A stretch of DNA of 25,982 nt. Source: Smittium culicis (Eukaryota; Kickxellomycota; Harpellomycetes; Harpellales; Legeriomycetaceae). Below, one piece after another: positions 8,982 to 20,300 of the stretch. The DNA is taken from positions 1 through 25,982 of the forward strand of contig LSSN01001982.1 in assembly GCA_001970855.1 (NCBI GenBank), read 5' to 3'. The position numbers were made by a program, and so were the translations under genes. The notes beneath the pieces are model-generated. The model was not told where the DNA came from, did no database searches, and was given only the letters and a program-made list of their open reading frames with translations. How positions within the stretch are numbered: position 1 is the stretch's first letter; the number at the start of each line of letters is the position of its first letter.

Positions 8982-10738
8982 ATGGACAATAGTGCCACTG
9001 ATGCTCCCGTTTCTATATCTGCCTCTAATTCTCTCATTACTCTGACCATCTCTGGATCCAATTTCCCCCCACAGCAATTCTCTATCGAATCCAACGCTTT
9101 TGTCCGTGATCTAAAGCTTCTAATATCTCCTAAATTACCTATCCAAATTAGCAGGATCAGGCTCTTGCATGGAAGAACTATTCTTAAAGATGACAATTTA
9201 ATATCTGATTATGGTACCTCATACCGTTCACTCTTACCCCCCTTAACCCCGCCTATTATCTAACCATCCCTTCTATGTACCCCCTCTCATTTATTTTTTA
9301 GGCATCCAGAACGGCGACAAGATCATGCTTGCCATTTTAGCCAACAACGAAACTTCTGCCCCTACTTCATCTTTAAAAGCTCCTCCCCCTGAACAGCCTG
9401 AAATGGCCCTATTCAATCAAATATCTAAAAATCCCTTCTTAAAGGTATGCTATTTAACTACTTACTTACTTACTTACTCCTTCTCCCGTACCCTCTCCTC
9501 TTACCCCCCCCCCCCATTTATAATATGTCCTCCTATTTTATTTATTAGAAAATTATGAATGATCCAGACACAATCCAAAACATCCTTGGCTCTAATCCCC
9601 AATTTAAAGAACTAATGAAAAAAAACCCTGAATATAAATCTGTTTTCCATGACTCAAACTTTATGGACCAAGTAATCCCTCTTCTTCATATATTATCTCG
9701 AATTTTTTTGCTTAACTATCCCATTACTATCTTTTATTAGTTCTTCAACGCAGCTCAAAACCCTGAACTAATGAAAGAAATGCTCCGCAACAACGATCGT
9801 GCTATGTCAAATTTAGAGATGCAACCTGGAGGATTTAATTACCTGACCCAAATGTACAATAATATCCAAAAACCAATGGAAAATAATGATATCTCCCCAA
9901 ATTCCACCTTGGCTAAGCTAAGAAACCAAAACCTCGCCAGACTATTAAACATTACTGAACCAAATAGTAACTATTAATAATAAACCTTTATCTCTACCTC
10001 CTTCTAAAAATAATCTTTACTAAAAAAAATTACTCCTTCTAATTTAGAAAACGAAATTAATACTACTCCGCTACCCAACCCATGGTCTATTAAACCATCT
10101 GCCCCTCCCTCTTTATCATCCTTCAAATCCCCGCTACAAATGAACCCTAATATAAATAACAATTTAATACAACAAAATCCTTTATTCGGTGACTTCTCCC
10201 CAAACAAAAATATACACGACATATTTAACCAGTCCCACCAATCCCCCTTAATTTTCGCTAATCCCCAAAGCAAAGATAAAATCGGTACTCAACGTAATAC
10301 TATATATAGCTGCACCTCTTTTCTCTTTTTTTTTAATTTACTAACCAGTCCCTCTCCATATTTGTACTTTATAGTATCTAAAATGAAAATATCTAACTCT
10401 GAAAATACCAACAACACACTTGGTTCCCACAGCAACAACAGCCTCAGCAGCCATAATTCTAATACCTCCAAAAATAGCTTCAACCAGCCTCAAATTATTA
10501 ACCAACAAAATGAACCTAAATATGAATCCGAAGCTACTTTGCTAGTCGAAATGGGATTCGATAATATAGATATGAACAGAAGGTTTGCTTTACTTTTCTT
10601 ACATTTATTATCTCTTATTCATATTTCTATTCTTACCCAAATTAACGCTTTAAATTCGCCTTGTTCGTTTATAGAGCTTTAGAAATTCACGATGGCGATT
10701 TAAGTCTAGCTATAGAATGGCTTGCACGTCATACCTGA
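8982..10738 (+). CDS. DSK2: Ubiquilin/Dsk2-like proteasome shuttle factor (UBL-STI1-UBA, seven exons, 410 aa)
   Basis: Cytosolic/nuclear adaptor that carries ubiquitylated clients to the proteasome: the UBL binds the proteasome, the UBA binds ubiquitin, and STI1 repeats bind chaperones or clients. Exons inferred from frame and splice sites: 8982-9213, 9302-9444, 9549-9671, 9741-9966, 10048-10284, 10375-10582, 10675-10738; introns are 69-104 nt, several with CTAAC/TACTAA branch sites (10017-10023, 10337-10345). The UBL spans residues ~18-88 ([25 protein letters not shown] across intron 1). STI1-type helices follow at ~119-215, including [20 protein letters not shown] and PGG, the best match to ubiquilins. 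LPNPW is at 250-254, then a Ser/Asn-rich linker. The UBA is at 373-410 (MGF at 380-382, ending IEWLARHT, then TGA). Length is close to fungal Dsk2 (~350-400 aa). The donor of intron 5 could be 10285 or 10294; both keep frame. An AATAAA lies at 10906. Confidence 0.92.
9461..9515 (+). repeat. (CTTA)n microsatellite and C12 run inside ubiquilin intron 2
   Basis: Intron 2 (9445-9548) contains CTTA repeated about 4.5 times (9461-9478) and an uninterrupted run of twelve C (9504-9515). A C12 run is striking in this A+T-rich genome and should be length-variable between strains. Neither repeat disturbs the donor (GTATGC) or acceptor (TTTATTAG). Confidence 0.8.
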
Positions 10739-13700
10739 TTGTTTCTTTTTTTTTTTTTAACTTTATTCACCATATATGAACTTCATACATTTTCACCTCC
10801 TTTTTTCCTCTAAATTATAAAACGCTTACTCTTTAATATTCTCAATATCTTAGTATTATTTGATGTCTTTTTTTAAAGTCTTTAAATTATAATCACCGCT
10901 TAGCTAATAAATACTCAAAAAAATACATCATATACCACTCTCCACCGCATAAAATTTGCGAATTATAAATCAAACTATTTTTTGATATTTAATTTTGTGC
11001 TAATATCATAAATAAAACACATTTTAAATATTTACAAAATATACCCTCCTACCATAAAATGGCACTAAATAAATCCCCACCGCATATATCTACCATATAA
11101 ATAGAATAAATTTAAATAGCCGTTTTTGCCCACTCTTTAGATTATAATTTAATCAATAATATAAATTATCTTGATATATAATAATTAAAAAAATTTTTAA
11201 AATGTATAAATCACTAAAAACCACACCACAATTAGAAAATTCTCAAACTTCAAGATATATTTTATTTTTCTTTTGACTGAATTATTATGCAACTTTTCAA
11301 ACATGAATAACTATATAAATAATTGTTATTGTATATATATGGACCACCTCACCACCAAAAAATACAAGAAACGAGAGAGGCGATGATAGTCTAAAAGAAT
11401 AAATAGAAGCATACATTTATCACGACGATGAGTTTTGGTTATCTCCAAAATAATTGTTAATATACTCCGAAATATAAAAAATGTATATCTAAAACAATTA
11501 ATAAATAATATACCAACTTTGAATAAAAACAGATAAAAGAACTCGCTAAAAAAAAACCAATTTTTATTAAAGTTAACAACAAAGTCACTTTTTCAATCCT
11601 CATGTGTAAAATTATCTATAAGATTTATTTGATACAAAAGATTAACAAAGTATTGATATTCATAGCTTATATGAAATTTTCATTTGCCACATACAAGTTT
11701 CATGAAGCAAAAATAAAATTTTCTTTATTTAAGAATCAGTGCTATAAACGTAAAGGAAATCTGCTAAAAAAATTTCTTTTATTACCAAAAAATCGCAATT
11801 AATTGCGCTCTAAATTTCTAAAATTTAATGAATTCATCCATTTTATTTCAAATTTACAAGTGATTCACTTTTTTTCATAACCTCATAACAATATACGCTA
11901 ATATTTTCAATTTTACAAATACTTATTTACATTTACCATATATTATTAATCAATCTATTATTTAATGATCCGATTTTTTTATATTAGTTACACAGCTTCC
12001 TCTATTCTATAAAGCCCAAATTATTAGTTTTATCTATTTTATCAAATTTCGAATAATTAGATTGTATGTTCCCAACATTATTATTTAACACATTTAAATC
12101 AATATTTATTCCTTATCATATTTTCCATACTCTTTGGATTTGTCATAAATTGTGTTAGCCTTGAATTTTTTAAAAAATATCAGGATTATTTATGATCTGC
12201 TATTTTCAGAAACACTTCTGATAGTTTAAAGCTGGATATCGATCAAATTTTAGCAATTTAATTATAAATCTTCGCCATTTTGAATAATATTAGCAATTGA
12301 AAACACGTTCAAATATAATATATAAATGAAGAGTCTCTTTTATAAAATAAAAAGATGTAAAATTTATTGATTTATATTATTCAACCGTAAATTTAGCAAT
12401 AATATAATTAGAATATGTACTATTAAAGAGAATTATTATAGTTCTAATAGTTAGAAAATCTATGACATTTAAAAAATTTTACTTAATGTTCAAATCTACT
12501 AAAAATTTGTAACTACTATGAAATGTAAATTAATTGGAAAGTAATGCTATTTTTCCAAATATTATTAATAATTTTGGCTGAGATAAAAACTATATAAATA
12601 ATAAAATCATTTCTAAAGATATGAAATGAATCTAGTATTAAATTAATGCAATTATAAGTCACACCGAATAGATATCGTGTTTCCAAGTTGGTTCAAACTT
12701 TTTTAATTTCATAATATCAGATTATTATATTTTTATATAATAATTGGTTCTATAATTTTTTTAATTATGCAAATTAAATAAAAAATTTTTTGTATAATCG
12801 AAAGATTGAATTATTAAAAAATATTTTATTTAAACAGAATATTTTTTATTCGTATTTGTATTATGCGAATTTCTAATAAAAAAAAAGTGTTCAGATTATG
12901 ATCATATTAATAATTTAAAGCTAAAAAGAGCTTTGATTTTATTCTTTGTTATAATTTATTTGCATTTTGAGTAAAATATCTGAATGTAAATGTGAAAAAA
13001 ATATTGATTTTTTTCTGAAATGATCTCAATTTAGGCTTTATTTTATTATAATATATTATTGATTAAAGAATAACATTCAAAAAATTTTATTATTTATAAA
13101 TGTATAATTAATAGACAAAAAATATATTAATAAAAATTACTTTGACCATAAATAAATCCAAAGATGCTGATAAATAGTAAAAGAAGACATGTCTCAGATA
13201 AGATTCTAGACACATTTATCTTGGATACAAGTAAAGATCAATATACTAAAAAATTTCCACGCTAATATTAATAGAACATAATATCATGCTGAAAAATCTT
13301 AAATTGTATATTTAAAGTGAGACCACCAATTGAATATTTCAATAGCCATTTTAGCTCTATTATCTAAATTTTTTTATAAAATATAAATAATTTTAGTTAT
13401 AAAATAAAACAAGTTAAATATTTATGCATTACTATTTCATTTTTTATCTAAATTATATCAAAATAAACTCGTTTAGCAAGTGCCTTATTATTTCATATAA
13501 TATTATTTGAATATTTATACTAATTTTCATCAAGTCAAAATTATAGGTATATACAATACATTAAAAAAGCAAAAAATTTAAAAATATCATAATTAGAGAT
13601 TAATTAAAAATGATTTTATTTTTATTATTGTCTTTAAATAATAATTAAAAATAATATAACAGACTATATATTAATCATACTAAATTCGTATCTTTTAATG

Positions 13701-15350
13701 AATATGATTGTACTTTTAAATAATACTGGGTAATTCATAATAATTTAAAAGTAAAATAATCAATATTAAAATAATTAAATATCCAGTTTTAATTTTCTAT
13801 TAAATCTTTACAGTATATAATTTAATTTTCTAAAATTTTATATAGCAACTAATATGATTTTACAAATTTTCATCTTATTTATTTGTTATATTCTATTGAT
13901 TAATTATTAAAATTATATCGAGCGTTTGGAATATTAAAATAAAAAAAATCTATATGCTCTTGAAATAATATTTTATAGCTGATACTCAATTGCTCCAGTT
14001 TTTTATAAATTATCTGAATTAGCTATTTTGTATGTATAAAATATCTAAATAGAAATAAAATTTTCTTTATTTATAGAATAAATTTAATTCGATACAGAAA
14101 TTATTATAAAAAATATAGATATAAAAATATGAATTTTATCATTGTTATTTATCTTTGATAAGTAATTATTTATATATTTTCAAATTTTATTTAAATAGTT
14201 TTTTTAAAAATTATATATAATTTTTGTAAGTTTAAATATTTAACGGTGACATTTTATATTATTATCATAAATAATTTTAATTCATAATCATAATAAAAAT
14301 TAAATACTAGCAAAATATCAATATTAATTTAATTGATCAAATGAATGATGGCTAGAATTTTTGACTAATATTATAAGCTATAAATCGAAAATATATCTAT
14401 ATAGAAAAAATAATAAAGTATACCAGATGATCTAAGGATGCTTAAAATGAATAGAATTAGGAACACTAGCGCATTTATATATGGTAAAAAAATTCATTCT
14501 TGAATATTATTTAATCCTCAAAAACGTTTGTAAGATATCAAAATAAAATAGCTTAAATACTATATTATCAGTAAATTGCTATAATTAATCACAATATAGC
14601 CTATTTTAAACATATTTTTTTCTGAATTAAGCAAGAATTTTTTTATCATATTTACAGAGTCTATGTTTTACCCAATTGAATATAATTTATAGTAATAAAT
14701 GTAAGAAATTGAACTATACAGATCATAAGATTATATATAGGGTTTTGTTATGCTTGAATTAAATGCATATGAAGACCGAAATTATATCTAATATGATTTG
14801 TAATACTTATATATAGAATTTTTATAATCATGAAAATTCGAATTTTCCAAAAAAAAAATTTTCAATATTTTATATAGAATATTTATTAAAGTATATTAAT
14901 TGCATTATAAGTTTAAACCAGAAAAAACAAAAAGTTTATAATTGAAAATTTTACTCGTTTAAAATAGTTATTTAATTAAAAATAAACTATGAAAAATATT
15001 TTTTGATATTTTTTTCAGGTGAAAAAAATCTCTTTTCTAATGTAATATTCAAAATTCAAGTAGTTTTAATACTAATTCATCGATATATTTGTATATTAGT
15101 GAAATTTTATTATTATGGAAATATAATCAATTGATATTATAATTTCTCTTAATATTTTAATCAAAAATTTTTTTAGGAAAATAAAATTGAAATTTTTTAA
15201 TTAAATTAAATAGACTTTGAAAATGAGAAAATATTAGTGAATAATTGTGAATGTTTTGGCGAATGAAAAATTTTAATAAAAATATTTAATGTACACCAGG
15301 TATGCTATTATTTTGAAATGATACTTAATAAATCATTTACTAAAGTTTAG
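10739..15350. other. Extreme A+T-rich gene desert
   Basis: After the ubiquilin stop, composition falls to about 5-12% G+C in lines sampled between 11.9 and 15.2 kb. Homopolymer-rich A and T words dominate and no open frame has protein-like composition; the frame at 11602-11802 is Lys/Ile/Phe/Tyr-rich and looks like chance. No tRNA, snRNA or element end was recognised. It may be relaxed intergenic DNA, a decayed mobile-element region, or an A+T-rich chromosomal element such as a replication origin or centromere flank. Sequence alone cannot choose. Confidence 0.6.
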
Positions 15351-15470
15351 GGTTTTAATATATTAAAACTGTCACATTTAAATTGTGGAAGTGTAATTCA
15401 TACCGATGAAAAAAACACACCCAATATTTGTGAAATTTCAGATAGCGAATTATCCTACCACGATGAATAA
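15351..15470 (+). pseudogene. Possible exon or coding relic, unrecognised (39 codons)
   Basis: A frame open from 15351 to a TAA at 15468-15470 has balanced, protein-like composition (CGSVIHTDEKNTPNICEISD, then SELSYHDE), unlike the Lys/Ile/Asn-rich chance frames around it. It begins just after TTTACTAAAGTTTAG, which could be a branch site plus acceptor. A GTATGC donor after CACCAG lies 51 bases upstream (15300). There is no recognisable family. It could be an exon of an undescribed gene, a pseudogene fragment or a mobile-element scrap. Confidence that it is or was coding is low. Confidence 0.25.
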
Positions 15471-15658
15471 AATTCTCATATTAAATTTAAAGATATGGTT
15501 TAAAATGCGAAAAGCTTTTACTAGACCTATTATATTTTACAGCATATAACACTAATATTATATTTGCAAAGAGGTATATATTAACTTTTCTCTCTATCAT
15601 CTAATTCTAGTAATTTTTTACTAAAAATTAAAATTAAATCAAAATTACAATTATAATT

Positions 15659-15736
15659 GATGAACTACATCAAACCACTGAGATTCTTTTGCAAAGAATT
15701 TTACCAGGATTCAAATACCTTAAAATAAAATGTTAA
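15659..15736 (+). pseudogene. Possible exon or coding relic, unrecognised (25 codons)
   Basis: The frame DELHQTTEILLQRILPGFKY (plus LKIKC) ends in TAA at 15734-15736 and is preceded by a run of Ile codons. A second open segment in another frame follows directly (about 15740-15820, including AKPKRSLKTMGEILPCKYRL). Like the segment at 15351 it has protein-like composition in a desert and the same strand. The family is not recognised. The change of frame suggests decay or an unmodelled intron. Confidence 0.22.
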
Positions 15737-16057
15737 ACAAGCAAAACCTAAAAGATCATTAAAAACGATGGGCGAAATCTTACCATGTAAGTACCGACTG
15801 AAAATATCATTTTGGTAGGATAAGAAATAAAATAATTAACAATTTTTTTAGAATTCGTCGCAACAATATTCTATTACACTCTTCTATAGTTATTTTTCAA
15901 CATATAGTATATAAGAAAATCAATTATTTATTAATATTTTAATTCACTTTTCGCGCCAGCTTACCTCTTTAAAAATTTTTATATTTAAATAATAAATCAA
16001 AAAACAAAATAAATAAACAAATAAATAAAAACATAAAATTTATTTCAACTTTATTGA

Positions 16058-16330
16058 CTCAAGTATAAACCAATATTACTTTTTTACAAAAAGGTAAAAA
16101 TAAAACAACTAACAGATAAGCTTTCTAATTTAACGCGACTTTTGAAACTAATAGCCAAGTTTCAGTATCTGCTAACAAAGTATCAGGAACAGTTCGAAGC
16201 TTCTAAGGATAGTATAATCTTGCACTCAGAAGTCTTCATCAGGCCAAGAAAAATCCCAGCATATATATCTCGCACTTTTTTCTATTTAGATGTAAATAAT
16301 CAATTTTTTTTTAATCTGAAATTTACGTAA
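16058..16330 (+). pseudogene. Possible coding segment, unrecognised (about 80-90 codons)
   Basis: A frame open from about 16058 to 16330 includes KLSNLTRLLKLIAKFQYLLT (around 16118-16177) and then KYQEQFEASKDSIILHSEVF followed by IRPRKIPAYISRTFFYLDVN. The segment up to ~16290 is richer in G+C than its flanks and has mixed composition with an amphipathic, possibly coiled N-terminal half. There is no convincing ATG start; a CTAACAG at 16108-16114 could be an acceptor. It may be the last exon of a gene beginning near 15.3 kb, or a relic. I do not recognise the protein. Confidence 0.3.
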
Positions 16331-16970
16331 ATGTAACAATAATATAAATTTTAAATCGGTTTATTAAAGATAGATTCCAAACCACTTTAAATTCAGATAG
16401 AGTATTGATGTTATTTCGACTTTATTGATATCAAATTTGAAAAAAAAAAAATTTCAGGTCAGTAGCAAGCTTTCTTCAGTTTTTTGTTTTCCTGCATTTG
16501 AATCAAGTAGAAAATTAATAGTGTTGCATTTTTCTCCCCACGAACTTTCGTAAAATTTATATGTTATTAAGCTTTTTATACATTATAAAATTCTGGATTA
16601 CGTTTTAACAAAATGGTTTATCATTAAATTGTACTTCATAAATCGACAGCCATTGGATACTATTTATATTTATTCGACATATATTAATATTAGTTGCACT
16701 TATATAAATCATCAGAGATTATAGTCTAGATATAGTTTATCAGTTTTCAAAAAATCATATTTATAATAATAATAATAAAAATCTTTAATTTCTATTTAAC
16801 AAAATTTTAGTATTGGTTTATTTTATTTAATATATGAAGAAATATTCGATGTTAGTGCTACGAGCTAATTTTTTTTTGAGTGCGAAGGAGAGAGGAGGAG
16901 GAGGGTAAATATCTTGAATTTTAGTGTTATTGGTGGAAGTATTCTGGTATGCTTAGGGTATTAGTATATA
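16331..16970. other. Non-coding spacer, 3' side of the transcription-factor gene
   Basis: A+T-rich with no open frame worth calling. It contains a short (ATA)n tract near 16763-16780 and a 22-base purine run at 16884-16905 (on the transcription-factor sense strand a pyrimidine tract about 65-85 bp downstream of its stop). A role in 3'-end formation of that gene is possible but not shown. Confidence 0.5.
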
Positions 16971-18703
16971 TTATTGGTTTATTAAAAAATCGATTTTCCC
17001 CCTTTTATCTAATCCATGCCTATAATCGCTTAAGAATAAATAATCTTTAAGGTCTATTGTAGTATAATTGCTTTCAAAGCAACACTCGAATTTTAAGAAT
17101 GTGGAGTATTTAGGAATTAGCCAAGGGTAAAGGTCATTTTCATCTATTGAGTATATTTTCAAAAGGTCGATGTATTGACATTCTGAAGGGTTTTCTGATA
17201 AGTGTTTAGTTTTTAAAAAACCGAGTCTTTTAATAAGATAATATATATATTCGAGTGTTAGTATATCTTTTTTAAGAAGCTTAATTTGCTTTAGCATGAC
17301 ATCAAAGTCAGAGATAAAAGGATTTTCAGGATTGATGTTTTTTATGAACTTGTAGTTTAACAGAATTGCAGGGCATACAAATACCCAAATAGTTACAGTT
17401 GACATATCATACGTATAGTGAACATTGAGTCTTACCCATTTATAGAGGTATAAAGACTTCAAAGCCGCTTTTATGCATTTAATTTTAGCAGCTTTGATTC
17501 TTTCAGGATTTAATACATGCTTTCTTTCTCTGACCAGCTCAGACTGGTACAATAATATCATCATTGAGTAGTACGTTTGCTGGATAAAAAAAGTTGTTAG
17601 CAATAAATATACTTTTTCATGTTGTTTGAAACTGCTGAGTTGTTTGTGGCAACTCGTCGAATTTGTAAAGTTAAATTTTCCGTATCTTTTGTCGATTGAG
17701 ACCTTAATCTTTTTCAAAGCGTTTATATATTTTATAAACTTCAAGTTTACAGTATCTTGGTTTTGAGAATTTTTTAACCATCGATTATTTAAAAATCTGG
17801 ACATATTTCCAAATAGTACATACATTTTTATAATAAAGCTATAGTTATCTGGTGGTAGACTTTGGGGGTTAATAGCGTTTGCAAGATGGTTTAGATATTT
17901 AATATCAGGGTCAATATCCTTTATTCTACTACCATATTTATATCTGAAATCGTTTTTTGGAAGATTAACAACAATGTCTTCGAGGGTGACGATTTGGAAT
18001 CCGGAGCCCATCACATAGATGTCTATAGCTAAAATGTAATATGACCACCAAACCCTTCTTTTAAATTCTAGAAAATCTTCATTTTCTCGTGTGGCGTAAT
18101 GTCTTTTCAAGTCCATTTTGTATAAGTTTGTACATTTAATGACTCTATAAAAAGAAAAAAATAAAAGAAGGTTAGATTTTTAGCAGAAAAATATATCAGG
18201 ATGTTAGTAAAGATGTTTCGGGATCACTCGCTCCCAAATTTAGGATAAGGAACTTACGCTTTAGATATATCTAAAAGAATAAATAGAAAATTTTGCAATC
18301 AATATAGGTAGGTTTGATAAAGGGAATGAAGTATTAGAATGAATAAATGATTAGGGGGAATACTTGTTGTTCGGAAATAGCTTTGGGAATCGGAATGTCT
18401 GTAGTGGAAATCATATAGAAAGACAATAGCCCATATAATATACGGACTACGAATGTTTTTTTCGCTTGTAATTTTTTCGAGGGACAGATCAGAGTAGATT
18501 TGACTTAGATTCTTATAGCTTTTAAATTTTGGATCTTGAATTATGTCGATCCCAGAAGCGAGAAATGAGTATAGAAAGTATTTAGGAAAGAGATTATGCT
18601 TTAGCTTGTACAAAAATTCAGGAATTCTAACTGCAATCATGGTTTTGGAGCAATTATTCAGCATGTGTAGTAAGATTAGCTTGAGCTGTTCATATGATGG
18701 CAT
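16971..18703 (-). CDS. Fungal-specific transcription-factor-domain protein (three exons incl. 13-nt micro-exon, 508 aa)
   Basis: Regulatory protein of the Zn2Cys6-associated 'fungal_trans' (PF04082-type) middle-homology family. Inferred exons on -: 18703-18364, 18270-18258 (13 nt) and 18144-16971; introns of 93 and 113 nt end in TTCTTTTAG and TTTTTATAG, and the second has a GTAAGT donor and TTACTAAC branch site (18210-18203). Splicing joins exon 1 to ISKAVIKCTNLYKMDLKRHY (115-134), matching the family pattern A(I/V)RMA..LGLHR. KRRVWWSYYI (146-155) and DIVVNLP (174-180) are the hallmark E.RRR.WW and I...D..V.LP motifs. The rest is helical and Lys/Leu/Ile-rich with no clear motif. No zinc cluster (CX2CX6C) was found in this frame or within ~600 bp upstream, so either 5' exons were missed or it lacks its own DNA-binding domain. 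The frame opens ~14 bases upstream of the ATG after a possible acceptor (18718), so an upstream exon is possible. The target is unknown. Confidence 0.75.
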
Positions 18704-20300
18704 AGGAAGCGCATTTTCTATTTATAGGTTTAAAAGAGGTTCAAGTTATGCAGAAACATAGAACGATTAGTGTTATGAGGATACTAATTATGATAAAAAA
18801 TAAAAGAAAAGGTATAAAGGAAAATACCAACGACGCTTGAGCAATGAGGCATTGCTAAGTGAGTAAATAGTTATCGGAAGACTGGGCTATAGAATAATGA
18901 GATACTTTAGTAATGTATTGGAAAGTTGCATGATATTGAAGTAGCGGTGTGGGAGGTGGAAAAGGATCTAGTGTATGAGAGCGGGAAATTTGTAGGTATA
19001 AATAAATTATGTACTGGGCACTGGGTGCGTAAGATATGTAAATTTCATAGTGCGGCAAGTTTTATAAATCAGCGTGTTTTTACGTAACTTAAAAGAGAGG
19101 TATGTAGGGTTAGAGTTGGCTCTAATGCAGCGATGCACTTGTGCTGAACAATAGTTGCTGTGGTTACACGAGCTTTTCATATTCTAGCGTTTTCAGGAAT
19201 AGTATTCTCTACTACTGAAAATAGTAATTAAATTATACACTGCTGAAATATATACCCGTAAGTTTATTTTGCGTGAAAATTATTGTAACATCAACCTTGT
19301 TTAGTCGAATAGTCGTATAGATGACGAGTGTTTTGCCCACAGATTTGTTTTAGCTCTTTCAGGAACAGCCGGCTTTTTTTGATCCACATTAATTATCCAA
19401 CCATATGGCAAACCGATTTATCAATGTAGAATAATAATAATTTATTTGCTATTTAATAAAAACGGCTAATAAAATGATTATAATAGGACGAATCAATTAT
19501 GTTTTTTTATGCTGGTTAATAGTGTTGGATCCGGAGAGGGTAAAATTGGCTGATTTTGTTTTTAATTGGTAATGACTATACCATTATTGAATAGTGACTC
19601 AGCATGTTCACAATTAGGATCAAATTTCCAGTAAATTGAGCAAAACTATGAAATGTATTTTTATCGCACATGAATATTACTAGTTATCTATTGGATAAAG
19701 TTTAATAAAATAGCATTTTGGCTTTGTGCGCAGGTTTTATGGATGCTAAATGCTCTCAAAATCCTCGTCAAACCAACTTTTAATCACCAATTGCAGTTAC
19801 TGGAATGTATTTATAGTGAGCTGCTTTTTTATACTGGTATTTTCAAGTGAAAGGCAAATTAACCAGCTTATCCATATAGTATCAATAATTAAGTGTGTCC
19901 ATTGGCCGAGCTAATAAACATATTCATCTTAATTACAAATAGCGCTAATTTAGAAAATAGCCGTTGGTACTAGATAATAACGTTAGAAAATATTAATCGC
20001 CATAGCAAAAGCTAATATCATGTTCCAGATTTTCGCATGCCCAAAGTATTTGCTAAAATTATTGACAATTTCGGAGAAAAATGCACTTTTGAAGCCAGGT
20101 ATACTATAAAACATAGTTAATAGTTTATTTTGGCAAGTTGGAATATAAATTTACTTGGACTTTATTCCGTCTCAAAAATTCTCAAATACCTATAAATACA
20201 ATAAACTAAGATTCGTAGCGCAAATATTTCGATCTTTTGCTTTCTTGTAAAATATAAAAAGTATTTGTAGAAACAATAAACAAAATAAATTGCTGAATTA
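18704..20300. other. Spacer upstream of the transcription-factor gene, no supported gene
   Basis: The - strand next to the gene has possible splice signals (donor GTATTT near 18830, acceptor at 18718) and an open frame at 19058-18855 rich in Pro, Ser, Thr and Gln, but no arrangement of exons kept an open frame into the gene, so none is called. On + a short protein-like segment (DDECFAHRFVLALSGTAGFF, 19320-19379) ends in TGA. From 19.4 to 20.3 kb the DNA is moderately A+T-rich with no recognised repeat. Confidence 0.5.

Noticed and set aside
11602..11802. Open frame of 66 codons on + in the desert
   Set aside because: Dominated by Lys, Ile, Phe and Tyr from A/T-only codons, with no motif or splice context.
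16142..16330. Independent small gene starting at the TTG at 16142
   Set aside because: The frame is open further upstream and TTG starts are not expected for a eukaryotic nuclear gene; it is kept only as a possible exon or relic.
18717..18727. TATAAATAG upstream of the transcription-factor ATG as a TATA box
   Set aside because: It is only about 15 bases from the ATG, too close for a core promoter element; it is as likely to be a splice acceptor ending in TAG.
18855..19058. Pro/Ser/Thr-rich open frame on - as an upstream exon of the transcription factor
   Set aside because: No combination of the visible donors and acceptors joined it to the gene in an open frame, and it contains no zinc-cluster motif.
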